Shown in pieces: positions 54,273 through 62,719 of a stretch of 64,000 nt of DNA (positions within the stretch are counted from its first letter, which is position 1; each line of letters begins with the position of its first letter). The DNA comes from Sediminibacterium roseum (lineage in GTDB: Bacteria > Bacteroidota > Bacteroidia > Chitinophagales > Chitinophagaceae), in NCBI RefSeq assembly GCF_009939005.1, contig NZ_JAACJS010000015.1, positions 498,325 to 562,324 of the forward strand, written 5' to 3'. Below the pieces are notes generated by a model. That model worked only from the letters and a program-made list of their open reading frames with translations, had not been told where the DNA came from and searched no databases. The position numbers were made by a program, and so were the translations under genes.

Positions 54273-55100
54273 ATGCAAAAAAACAGCGATCAACCCCGGC
54301 CGCAAACGAAAAAAGGCGCATTGATCAAAAGCGTTGCATTTATAACTGTGTTCATATTGTTCCTCGTACTGGTTTCCCAGGTGGGCCTGCTCCGGGGAGG
54401 CGCCATGCCAGGGCTTTTTTATGGTATCGGCGGAACGGTCGGTTCTTTTATCACCGCGTTCCTGTTCGTAAGATCAGAAAAACGGCCCCTTGCCTCCATC
54501 GGGCTACGGTGGGAGAAAGGCACACTACCCCGGTTTGTGTATGGCATATTGATCGGGACCGGGCTCTTCTTTTTTGTGATCGCGGTTATCTGTTTTTCCG
54601 CCGGTATTCGTATCCAAGCTTCCGGTACCGTAAACCATACGGCCATCCTTTTAAACCTGGTCCCCGTATTTTTTCTCGCGTTGATGGAAGAGGTCGGGTT
54701 CAGAACATTACCGTTGGTAAAACTGGAAAAAAGTTATGGCATACTAACAACTCAATTCATCCTTGCCCTGCTTTTTGCATTTTATCATATGCTGAACGGA
54801 TGGGGCATTGCCATTTCCTTTATGGGCCCTTTTATCTGGTCGTTCGTGTTTGTGTTGGCTGCTTCCTGGTCAGGCGGTATTGCCATGTCAACCGGAATTC
54901 ATTTTTCATTGAACGTGATGCAGGCGCTGGCCGGGCTCAAAGGAGGTGCTGCGCTGTTTCATCTCATCGAAAAAAAAGAAACCGCAGCACCGCTGCTTCC
55001 TGCTCAAACGGCCGGCATATTGGCGCATGGGCTTGTATTGCTCGGCGCTCTCTGGCTTACTGGCTGGTATAAGCGCAATAGGAAAAAGGCGATGGGGTAA
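54273..55100 (+). CDS. CPBP-family intramembrane glutamic protease
   Basis: 275 aa, about eight TMs. The three family motifs are intact: LMEEVGFRTLPL (EExxxR), LLFAFYHMLNG (FxxxH) and GIHFSLNVM (HxxxN). CPBP (Rce1/Abi-type) proteins are membrane proteases, some of which act in self-immunity to peptides or in CAAX-like processing. Divergent from a membrane-linked XRE regulator, which may respond to its cleavage or control it (inference). Confidence 0.88.
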   Translation: MQKNSDQPRPQTKKGALIKSVAFITVFILFLVLVSQVGLLRGGAMPGLFYGIGGTVGSFITAFLFVRSEKRPLASIGLRWEKGTLPRFVYGILIGTGLFFFVIAVICFSAGIRIQASGTVNHTAILLNLVPVFFLALMEEVGFRTLPLVKLEKSYGILTTQFILALLFAFYHMLNGWGIAISFMGPFIWSFVFVLAASWSGGIAMSTGIHFSLNVMQALAGLKGGAALFHLIEKKETAAPLLPAQTAGILAHGLVLLGALWLTGWYKRNRKKAMG

Positions 55101-55167
55101 TTGTTGTGCAGAACGATGCGATTGACTGCGGGTAAAGATCTCCGTCTTACCCGCGATCAACCCTGTT

Positions 55168-56271
55168 TTATTTTAGAAACGGCAACAGCAATTGCTGCAA
55201 ACTTCCCGCTGAATAGCCAACCGATCTCGCAACAACGATCCCCGCAGCATCAACCAAAACAAAAGTTGGATAAGCCTGTACGCCGTAATTCAACATAACC
55301 GGCCCTGCGGAGCCTTTTCCATCCCAAAGGCAGAGCCAGGTGGGTTGATCGCGTTGCAGGCCCTTGAGCCAGCTTTGTTTTTCATCGGGAGAAAAACCGA
55401 TCACTTCGAGTTGGGATCCGTATTTTTTACTGATCTCTTTTAATTCCTTTACCGATTGCACACAAGGCGGACAGTAATCCTTTGTAAAATCAAGCAACAG
55501 GAACTTGTTGTTGGCAATGGGGAAGGAAAATGTTTTTCCATCTTTATCCACTGCAGTAAATGGAAACACCTTGTCGCCCTTCGCAACGATCTTCGCGATG
55601 CCAAGGTAGTTTTTCAACTTGATGCCATATGCACTCGCCTTCAGACTGTCTGACAACAAAAGATACATGTTTGCCACTTCTTCTTTTTCATAAGACGACC
55701 GCAAGAGGAACAACTCCAGAACAGCGGGGTGACTCTGCAGGTTTGCTTCAATAAATTCCTTCTTGGTAACGATCTCCATCGAATCGATTACTGCCATTTC
55801 CCTTACCAACCTTTTTAATTCTGTTTTGTATTCTGGCGCGGCCATGATACTTTTTGCGCGTGTAAACAAACTATCGCGTCGCATGCGGTCATCGGCGAGT
55901 TGCAGGTTCAGCGCATAAAACACGTCGTTGACGGGTGATCCTTTTACATGCACCTTAAAAGGAAAATCGTTTACCGATGCCGTTAACCATACCTCTTCGT
56001 TGCCGATCATAAAATTGCACCAGTAACTATTTGCACCTGCGAGCACGGTCAGGAAAAGCAGGCGTGGACCATTCTGTATTTGTCCCTTGATCGTTGCTTT
56101 ACCGTTCTCAATACGCGTCCGGTTGATGTCTGTATTCGACTCAAAATCTTTAAGCAGCGCCTCACAATTTTCGGGCAGGCCTTTGATGTTGATGTTGATC
56201 CTGTAGTCACCTGAATTTGCGTACAGGATGCCGTTAAAAAGGGCAAAAATGATTACCAATGTATGTCTCAT
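55168..56271 (-). CDS. TlpA-like thiol-disulfide oxidoreductase with DUF4369-like N-domain
   Basis: 367 aa. Signal peptide (MRHTLVIIFALFNGILYA). The N-terminal ~110 residues resemble the DUF4369 domain (INIKGLPENCEALLKDF), the middle is helical, and the last ~130 are thioredoxin-like with DFTKDYCPPCVQS, redox motif C-P-P-C, and a cis-Pro YPTFVLVD. Probably periplasmic disulfide reductase for cytochrome maturation or other exported proteins. 6 nt downstream of the erythromycin-esterase-like gene, so co-transcribed. Confidence 0.87.
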   Translation of the reverse strand: MRHTLVIIFALFNGILYANSGDYRININIKGLPENCEALLKDFESNTDINRTRIENGKATIKGQIQNGPRLLFLTVLAGANSYWCNFMIGNEEVWLTASVNDFPFKVHVKGSPVNDVFYALNLQLADDRMRRDSLFTRAKSIMAAPEYKTELKRLVREMAVIDSMEIVTKKEFIEANLQSHPAVLELFLLRSSYEKEEVANMYLLLSDSLKASAYGIKLKNYLGIAKIVAKGDKVFPFTAVDKDGKTFSFPIANNKFLLLDFTKDYCPPCVQSVKELKEISKKYGSQLEVIGFSPDEKQSWLKGLQRDQPTWLCLWDGKGSAGPVMLNYGVQAYPTFVLVDAAGIVVARSVGYSAGSLQQLLLPFLK

Positions 56272-56277
56272 AATTGT

Positions 56278-57486
56278 TTATTTAAATAGTGCTGTTGTAG
56301 CGGTTGTGTTTCGTAAAAAGAGGATCATATCAAACATGCGGGGAAGTGATACGGGATAGAACTCGCTGTAAGACCCGCCCTCTTTCCGGTATCCCTGTAT
56401 CCTTATGTCTTTGGAACGATAAAAATCTGCACTGTCTGCGGAATGGATCCTGCCAAGATCCAGCACAAATTTCTCGCTTTTGTTAGCCGCAAGGAAATGG
56501 TTCCATGACTTGTATTTTGTTTCGCGGAAAGCAGCTGTAAACAACGTGTCGTTGAACACGTGATCATCGTTGATGAACCGGTTCCTGATATAGGAATAGT
56601 TTCCATTGGCACTGCTCATGCTGATGGCGAGATAGTCGTTCGGGAACCGTTTGTATACCGTTGCCCCCATCAATCCCAACTCCTGCTGGAGCCATGCGTA
56701 TTTCGCTATATGGCCGCTGTGCGCCCACACAATGATTTTTTGAGTGCTATCTGCTGCGTAATAGTTGATCCTTTCCCCCATCATTTCATCACGCGACACC
56801 GTCGCCCTGCGCGAAAACCGCTCGTAAAAAACATAAGCTGTTTTTGCATGAAACAGCAGTTCTTCCAACGGCTTGCTGCGTATTTCCTGTTTGTGGTAAA
56901 GGCTATCGATCTGCCGAAGCAGGTTGTAGGTTGCCAACCCGTATTCCAGGTTGCTGTCGCCGCCTTTTACCTGTCGCTTTTCAAATTCCAATGCAAGCGG
57001 AAGTAATGTCGACAGCCGCATTTTCTTGATCTGCCCGATCATCCTTGCCGGGAGAATTTCACGGTAGCTATCGTCGCAACCTGCAAGTTTCAGGCGCGTG
57101 TGTTTTGCAGCATAGGTTTTAAACCACTGCAGGAACGCTTTAACCTGTTTTGTCTGGTAGATGGAAAAAAGATGTTGCCGCATCAGTGTATCCAATGGTT
57201 TTGCGAACAGTTTTTCCTGCAACGCCAGCATGTCTTCGTGAGGGTTCTCGAGAACCAGGGTGGTAAATCCTTTTTCCTGTATCAGTCTTTTGGTAATGGC
57301 TGCACGCAGTTCGTAGAACTCGGCGGTTCCATGGGTGTCTTCGCCCAGCGCCACGATGCGTTTGTTACCCACCTGGCTTACAATGTAATTGATGTAATCT
57401 TCGTTCTTGATGCGGTTCAGCTGTTCCTGTGTCTGCGCATGTGTCGTAAGCGAGGCAAACAGGAAAACCGATGCTAAAAATTTCAT
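56278..57486 (-). CDS. Erythromycin esterase-like protein
   Basis: 402 aa from 57486 (MKFLASVFLFASLTTHAQ), a signal peptide. LGEDTHGTAEFYELR, VLENPHEDM, RDEMMGERI and WAHSGHIAK carry the His and Glu residues conserved in erythromycin esterase-family enzymes (PF05139). The family includes macrolide esterases and succinoglycan-type proteins, so hydrolysis of macrolides is possible but cannot be claimed. Precedes a TlpA-like oxidoreductase by 6 nt. Confidence 0.85.
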   Translation of the reverse strand: MKFLASVFLFASLTTHAQTQEQLNRIKNEDYINYIVSQVGNKRIVALGEDTHGTAEFYELRAAITKRLIQEKGFTTLVLENPHEDMLALQEKLFAKPLDTLMRQHLFSIYQTKQVKAFLQWFKTYAAKHTRLKLAGCDDSYREILPARMIGQIKKMRLSTLLPLALEFEKRQVKGGDSNLEYGLATYNLLRQIDSLYHKQEIRSKPLEELLFHAKTAYVFYERFSRRATVSRDEMMGERINYYAADSTQKIIVWAHSGHIAKYAWLQQELGLMGATVYKRFPNDYLAISMSSANGNYSYIRNRFINDDHVFNDTLFTAAFRETKYKSWNHFLAANKSEKFVLDLGRIHSADSADFYRSKDIRIQGYRKEGGSYSEFYPVSLPRMFDMILFLRNTTATTALFK

Positions 57487-57659
57487 TGGGTATGATTTAG
57501 ACGCCAAAGAAAAACAGCATCCACAGGATGCCGGTTCGCTGTTCTTTGAAAACGGGATCCAGGAGGATCAAACAGGCCGGCCCCTGTTTCGTCGGAAAAA
57601 ACGGCAATTACATCGACGGGTATTTGCCGAGGCAGTTGCTACTGTTTAAATTGCATGCA

Positions 57660-58742
57660 ATGTCTACCGGCAAAACAAATAAGTTCCCCCTGCTGCTCGA
57701 GCTTTTTACCTGGCTGCTTTATGTGGCGCTTTATAAATATGGGTACTACCTGCAGGTGGCGGCATTGCCCAATACGGATTTTGATAACTTCCCGCATGTT
57801 TCGCTGGTGGCGTATGCAGTGGCGATGACGTTTTACATCATTCCCTTCTACCGGGTCATCGCTCCTGCCCTTCTGCATAGAAACCGGTACGCGGCACTCT
57901 TTGTGGTTACTGTGGCCTATTTTGCGCTTGTTCCCAAATTAACCAACTGGCTGGTCAGCTATGTTTTTATGAATGTAAGCGAAGGCCCCGTTCGCGGTTT
58001 TTATACAAACCAGTTCAACCTATATTGGTTACATGTTCACCGCCTTTTTGCAGGTTGGGATCTTAAGATATTGCTTACAGATTGTGTAGCGTTTTTATCA
58101 CTTGCTTTCACACGCTATGCTTTTAAAGTTGAACAGGGAAAACGTTTGCTTGAGAAAGAATATTTCCGGCTCCAGGTGGATGCGCTCAAGGCGCAGCTGA
58201 ACCCGCATTTCCTGTTCAATATGCTCAACAGTATTTACGGGATGAGTTTATCGGGCAACAAGGAAACACCATCGTATATTTTGCGGATGTCCGACATGAT
58301 GCGTTTTATTCTTTATGACGGCAGAGAAACCACGGTCGCGGTTGATAAGGACCTCCAGTTTATTGAACACTATATAGCGATGGAACAGAAACGGTATCCC
58401 AACGCCAATATCCAGTTCGACATTGTAAACAATGCGGGTAGCCAACCCATCGTTCCCTTGCTGTTCATACCGTTTATTGAGAACAGTTTCAAATACGGCG
58501 CTCACCGCATCAACAATGAGGGGCGCGTAACCGGGTGTATTCGGATCAGCAATGAAGAAGTGAATTTCCAACTGAGCAACGATACGGTTCCGCATGAAAC
58601 CAGTGAGACCTTTTACGGTGGCGTGGGAATAGAAAACGTAAAAAAGAGATTGGCGATTTATTATCCCGGGGCACATACCTTAACGATAGAACATGCAGGT
58701 GGCATGTATTCCGTTTCCCTCCAAATAAAACTAAAGCCATGA
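57660..58742 (+). CDS. LytS/YehU-type sensor histidine kinase
   Basis: 360 aa from the ATG at 57660; the frame opens at 57528. Four TMs in the first ~190 residues. His_kinase region: LNPHFLFNMLNSIYG with the phosphorylatable histidine, ATPase N-box LFIPFIENSFKYGAH and G-box GGVGIENVKKRL. Ends overlapping the response regulator by 4 nt. Transfers phosphate to the LytTR regulator next to it in response to a membrane-sensed signal. Confidence 0.93.
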   Translation: MSTGKTNKFPLLLELFTWLLYVALYKYGYYLQVAALPNTDFDNFPHVSLVAYAVAMTFYIIPFYRVIAPALLHRNRYAALFVVTVAYFALVPKLTNWLVSYVFMNVSEGPVRGFYTNQFNLYWLHVHRLFAGWDLKILLTDCVAFLSLAFTRYAFKVEQGKRLLEKEYFRLQVDALKAQLNPHFLFNMLNSIYGMSLSGNKETPSYILRMSDMMRFILYDGRETTVAVDKDLQFIEHYIAMEQKRYPNANIQFDIVNNAGSQPIVPLLFIPFIENSFKYGAHRINNEGRVTGCIRISNEEVNFQLSNDTVPHETSETFYGGVGIENVKKRLAIYYPGAHTLTIEHAGGMYSVSLQIKLKP

Positions 58743-59425
58743 TCACATGCATCATAGTAGACGATGAACCGATTGCCAGGGAGATCCTTGAAAAGTTTGT
58801 GATGGAAACACCCGGACTTACCTTACTGGCCACCTGCCGCAATGCGATGGAGGCGATCGGCAAACTTGAACAGCAGGAAGTGGATTTGATTTTTCTTGAC
58901 ATTGAAATGCCGCTTGTAAACGGCCTTCATTTTCTGAAAACCTTAAACGATCCACCCCATATCATACTTACAACGGCCTATCCGCAATACGCAGTAGAGG
59001 CTTTTGCCCTCAATGCGGTGGATTACCTGCTCAAACCTTTTTCGATCGAACGTTTCCAGGCCGCTGTTCAAAAAGTAAAACCAAGATCAGTCTCTGAAAA
59101 AAACGAAACCGGTGCGGTGCATGTAATGATCCGCGAAAAAGGAGCATTGGTAAAATTACTGCATGATGAAATCATCTACCTGCAGGCGTCCGGTGATTAC
59201 GTGAAGATCATCACCCGGCAGAAAACACATCTGGTTAGCATGACGATGAAATTGCTGGAAGAAGCATTGCCTTCCACAAGATTCATCCGCATCCACAAAT
59301 CATACATTGTAGCACTCAAAGAGATCCGCGCGGTCAAAACCGCAGAAGTGGTAATAGCAGGGAAACAGGTACTGCCGCTTAGTCCCAACTACAAGGGCCG
59401 GCTGATGGAACTTTACGCGCGCTGA
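58739..59425 (+). CDS. LytTR-family response regulator
   Basis: 228 aa. Receiver with acidic D8/D9 pair (IIVDDEP), phospho-acceptor D54 (LIFLDIEMP), TTAYPQYA, and KPF. C-terminal LytTR domain from ~120: VMIREKGALVKLLHDEIIYLQASGDYVKI, RFIRIHKSYIVAL, VLPLSPNYKGRL. Overlaps the kinase gene by 4 nt; probably controls envelope or peptide-linked genes. No obvious target gene in the window. Confidence 0.93.
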   Translation: MITCIIVDDEPIAREILEKFVMETPGLTLLATCRNAMEAIGKLEQQEVDLIFLDIEMPLVNGLHFLKTLNDPPHIILTTAYPQYAVEAFALNAVDYLLKPFSIERFQAAVQKVKPRSVSEKNETGAVHVMIREKGALVKLLHDEIIYLQASGDYVKIITRQKTHLVSMTMKLLEEALPSTRFIRIHKSYIVALKEIRAVKTAEVVIAGKQVLPLSPNYKGRLMELYAR

Positions 59426-59586
59426 CTTCTCTTAAAAGATCAGCTCTTCCGGAAAACCATCTGCCAGTACATGACAGGATTGTTTGGAAAAGGGATGCAA
59501 TAACCAATGGATCAATCGTCTCATAAAATCTTTTTTTAGGGAGACGTGCAGCCGGATCATATATTGCAAGCCCCGGAAAATTAACC

Positions 59587-60432
59587 TCAGGCCAGGCGGG
59601 CATAAGAAAGCTCACCCATTTTAACGGAAGGGTTCATCATGTAGGTAACCAGCGTTCCGTTGTCGAGCAGTTCAACCACCCTGAAACCTTTGTACTCCGT
59701 TCCCCAGTTGCCGCCAACATGCGAGTCGAAAAGAAAGGGAAGCCTGGCATCCATGTATACACCGTCCTGGTCGTGTTCATGGCCATGGAACACCGCACGC
59801 AGGTTTGGATAGCGGCGAACGAGTGCGAAGAATGCCGGTGTATCGATTCCGTTCTTTGTCCATTTTTGTTGCGGTATGTGGAGGAATAAAAATACGTTCG
59901 GATGGTTTTTATAAGCTTCGAGCCTGCTTTCCAGCCAGGCGAGATCAGGGGAAAGATATTCACCTTTTTCGTTTGATGTATCCGCAAACAGGAATGGAAC
60001 GTCTTTGATGATGTGATCGTGGTTTAGTGGAGTTGACCATATATCGTTCCACTCCTGCGGCGTAACATGATCGTGGTTCCCGCGTGTTACATAATAAGGA
60101 ACCTGTAAACCGTCGGCCTTCTTTTTTACCTGCGGCATAAACGATTTATCATCGTGTACAAGATCACCATTCAAAACACAAAGATCAAGCGCGGAGCCTG
60201 CATGAAAATGATTGATCTGTTGGATCACCGTATCTGTCATTTTCTCAAACAAGGTATTCGGCTGCCCATAATGCAGATCGGATGCAATTGCGAAACGCAG
60301 AACAGACCTCCCGCTTAGTTCTGTAACGTCTGCGGCAGAAAGTGAAGTGATCCTGCCGGATAACAACACCGCAGTTCCCAAAGAAATATTCTTTATAAAT
60401 CGGCGGCGCGAGGTTTGGTTTGGATGGTTCAT
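59587..60432 (-). CDS. Tat-exported metallophosphoesterase
   Basis: 281 aa. TSRRRFIKNISLGTAVLL is a twin-arginine signal. Calcineurin-like motifs: IASDLHYG, LNGDLVHDD, TRGNHDHV, FLHIPQQ and FHGHEHD, complete set of metal ligands. A phosphodiester or phosphomonoesterase in the periplasm; substrate unknown. Not related in operon terms to the other metallophosphoesterase at 49936. Confidence 0.9.
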   Translation of the reverse strand: MNHPNQTSRRRFIKNISLGTAVLLSGRITSLSAADVTELSGRSVLRFAIASDLHYGQPNTLFEKMTDTVIQQINHFHAGSALDLCVLNGDLVHDDKSFMPQVKKKADGLQVPYYVTRGNHDHVTPQEWNDIWSTPLNHDHIIKDVPFLFADTSNEKGEYLSPDLAWLESRLEAYKNHPNVFLFLHIPQQKWTKNGIDTPAFFALVRRYPNLRAVFHGHEHDQDGVYMDARLPFLFDSHVGGNWGTEYKGFRVVELLDNGTLVTYMMNPSVKMGELSYARLA

Positions 60433-60709
60433 TTCATTTCTTTTAATTGATGCAAATCTTTTACGGCTGGTGATGCATTGGCTCCCTCAAATCCAATATG
60501 AAGAAAAGACTTTCTCCATAAAAACGCGAAAAGAACCTGTATTAAGTTTTAAACACGTGCGGGTTCTCCTTATCGTAATGGCCCGGTAACGATCTGATCA
60601 TACATAAATCCGATGGAAGCTGCAACTGAAGATCGCTATTGGACCCTCTCGTCAAAACAAAAAAATATCCCCCACGAAAGTGGGGGATATTTTCCAGATC
60701 GGTCAGACC
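60433..60709. other. Intergenic stretch between phosphoesterase and SusD
   Basis: About 280 bp, with the SusCD terminator at its right end; no gene seen. Confidence 0.5.
60655..60690 (-). terminator. Terminator of the SusC/SusD operon
   Basis: ATATCCCCCAC-GAAA-GTGGGGGATAT: 11-bp stem with a GAAA loop (60665-60690), followed on the minus strand by a long T-run (A-tract 60655-60665). Strong factor-independent terminator 20 nt after the SusD stop. Confidence 0.92.
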
Positions 60710-62698
60710 TTATTTCTTGAGGTAGTTGTAATACTCGTCGTCCGTTGCACAATCCCACCAAACCGGCATGCTCCAGATGTTTACATCTGTTGCGTGCGCA
60801 TTCAGTGCCAGTGTGTTTACAGAGTTGTACTGGATCTCGTAGACCGGTGGCAATGCCCAGCGGCGCATCCAGTATCTTACGTCGGTTGGTGAGCCGCCGG
60901 TTAACTGTGATTGGCCGGTGAACAATGGCCCGCGTTGGTAGCCTGGATAAACAACACCAAATCCACCCACGTTACCTGCGCTGAAATTGAAGCGGCGCAT
61001 GTCGTTCCAGTTCTCAATGCTGCAACCCATGGCAATGTATTTCTGCAGCATGATATCCTGCATCGTAATACCGCTTTGCGCAACTGCTGCACTGTTCATG
61101 TAGGCAGTAATCGCTGCCGGGCTCATTGGCGCCATGTCTGGGTTGGTTGCTGCGTAGCCTGCAGATTGCCACTGTGTAAGTTTGGCCTGCATCATATCCA
61201 GGTGTGCCTGTATCGCCGCTTTGTAAGCGGTTAACGCGCCACCCGCATCGCCTTTTCTCAGCAATACTTCTGCTTTGATAAAGTTCATCTCGTGGTAAGT
61301 AACGATCTCCTGGTCAGATACCGGGCGAACCTGGAACGAACCTGTTGATCCTACAACACCTGCATTGAATGCAGCTACAACAGGATACCAGCTCACGTCT
61401 GTTTGTCCCTGTGCAGGAATACCCGATGTTGCGATCGCGCTGCTGCGCATGTTCACATACGCTGTATCACCTGCATACAGGTAGTTGGTGCTGTTGATGA
61501 AAATTGATCCGGCTTTGTAGATCAGCGCAACCGTGGTTCCGCTGCTGTTTGCCGCATCGTATTTCGAACCCGCCGCTGCAATAAACGCCGCGCGTTCTGT
61601 TGCATCTGCAATGGTGTATTTGATGGTGGTATTGGTTGCTGCATACGATGGAGTCTGGATTGAAGTGGCGCCACCTTTCAGCAGCCTGGTTGCCGGTCCG
61701 TAAGAATCTACACCAACCGAACGTGTCCATGTATAAGATACGGCCCTTCCGCTTCCATCCAGTGTAACGCCAGACATATAAGAAGGTACGATCTTGCTCA
61801 TACGTGGATCTACCACGCCTGCATTGCGCATGTTGTTAAGCAGGTTAACGTGGTAAGCCGACATACGAACGGTGCTTCCGTAAGCCACATAGTCAAAGTT
61901 TCCGTTGGTTACAACCGGGTCTCCGAGCAGGTAATCCGTTACGGTACTGTTGTTGAAGCCTGGTCCAACCATGTTATCTGCATTTGACTGCGGGCCTTTC
62001 GACAAACAATACAACACTGAATCAGCATTGAATTCCGCTTTCTTCGACAGTTTCAGCATGTAACGGGCTTTGAGTCCCCAGCAGGTCTTGATCCATTTCT
62101 GCACATCGCCGTTTGCCCAAAGATCGCCGGTAGAAAGTGCGGGAGCGCCTGCTGCCTGTGCTTTGCTGAAAAGATCGATGGCCTGGTTCAGCCTCGACAT
62201 ACATCCGAGGTAAATTGCTTTACCATCGTTTGGTTTCGGGCTTGGGTTTCCTGTTCCCGCTTCTTCGTATGGCATTTCTCCGTACAGGTCGAGCATCTGC
62301 ATGTAACCCAGTGCATGGAACACATTTGATGCCGCCATGTAATGGTAGGCGCCTTGTTTCTCTGCAGCTTTATACAGGTCAACCAGGTTGGAAGAAACCT
62401 CTACGAACCATGTTTGGTAAGGAGTGGTTGAGTTTCCGTTTGTACATGCCCACGTGGTGCTGAACGTGTTCGGGTTGGCACTGTTGGTGTAATAAACACC
62501 CGCCATACAGGCCGTACGGTAATTGGTTACGCCTGAAGAATACTGGTAAAAGTGTTCGATCCAGGGTAAACGGTTTTGAATGAGTACGCTACCGTTGTTC
62601 GGGTTGTCCGGGTCCGTGTTCACGTCCAGGAACTTTTTACACGAGGTAAACCCAAGCGCAAGCAGGGCAACCATCAGTATGTATTTTGAACTTTTCAT
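60710..62698 (-). CDS. SusD/RagB-family nutrient-binding lipoprotein
   Basis: 662 aa from 62698 (MKSSKYILMVALLALGFTSC); ATG at 62716 is an alternative. Lipobox FTSC, then KKFLDVNTDPDNPNNG, the usual SusD start, TPR-like helical body with GEMPYEEAGTGNPSPKPND and late W-N-D-M-R-R and LPPVYEIQYN-type segments. Forms the lid of the SusC channel on the outer membrane; lies 22 nt downstream of SusC. The substrate is unknown because no glycoside hydrolase or protease is adjacent. Confidence 0.93.
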   Translation of the reverse strand: MKSSKYILMVALLALGFTSCKKFLDVNTDPDNPNNGSVLIQNRLPWIEHFYQYSSGVTNYRTACMAGVYYTNSANPNTFSTTWACTNGNSTTPYQTWFVEVSSNLVDLYKAAEKQGAYHYMAASNVFHALGYMQMLDLYGEMPYEEAGTGNPSPKPNDGKAIYLGCMSRLNQAIDLFSKAQAAGAPALSTGDLWANGDVQKWIKTCWGLKARYMLKLSKKAEFNADSVLYCLSKGPQSNADNMVGPGFNNSTVTDYLLGDPVVTNGNFDYVAYGSTVRMSAYHVNLLNNMRNAGVVDPRMSKIVPSYMSGVTLDGSGRAVSYTWTRSVGVDSYGPATRLLKGGATSIQTPSYAATNTTIKYTIADATERAAFIAAAGSKYDAANSSGTTVALIYKAGSIFINSTNYLYAGDTAYVNMRSSAIATSGIPAQGQTDVSWYPVVAAFNAGVVGSTGSFQVRPVSDQEIVTYHEMNFIKAEVLLRKGDAGGALTAYKAAIQAHLDMMQAKLTQWQSAGYAATNPDMAPMSPAAITAYMNSAAVAQSGITMQDIMLQKYIAMGCSIENWNDMRRFNFSAGNVGGFGVVYPGYQRGPLFTGQSQLTGGSPTDVRYWMRRWALPPVYEIQYNSVNTLALNAHATDVNIWSMPVWWDCATDDEYYNYLKK

Positions 62699-62719
62699 AA
62701 TCTGAATATTTTTCATTGG

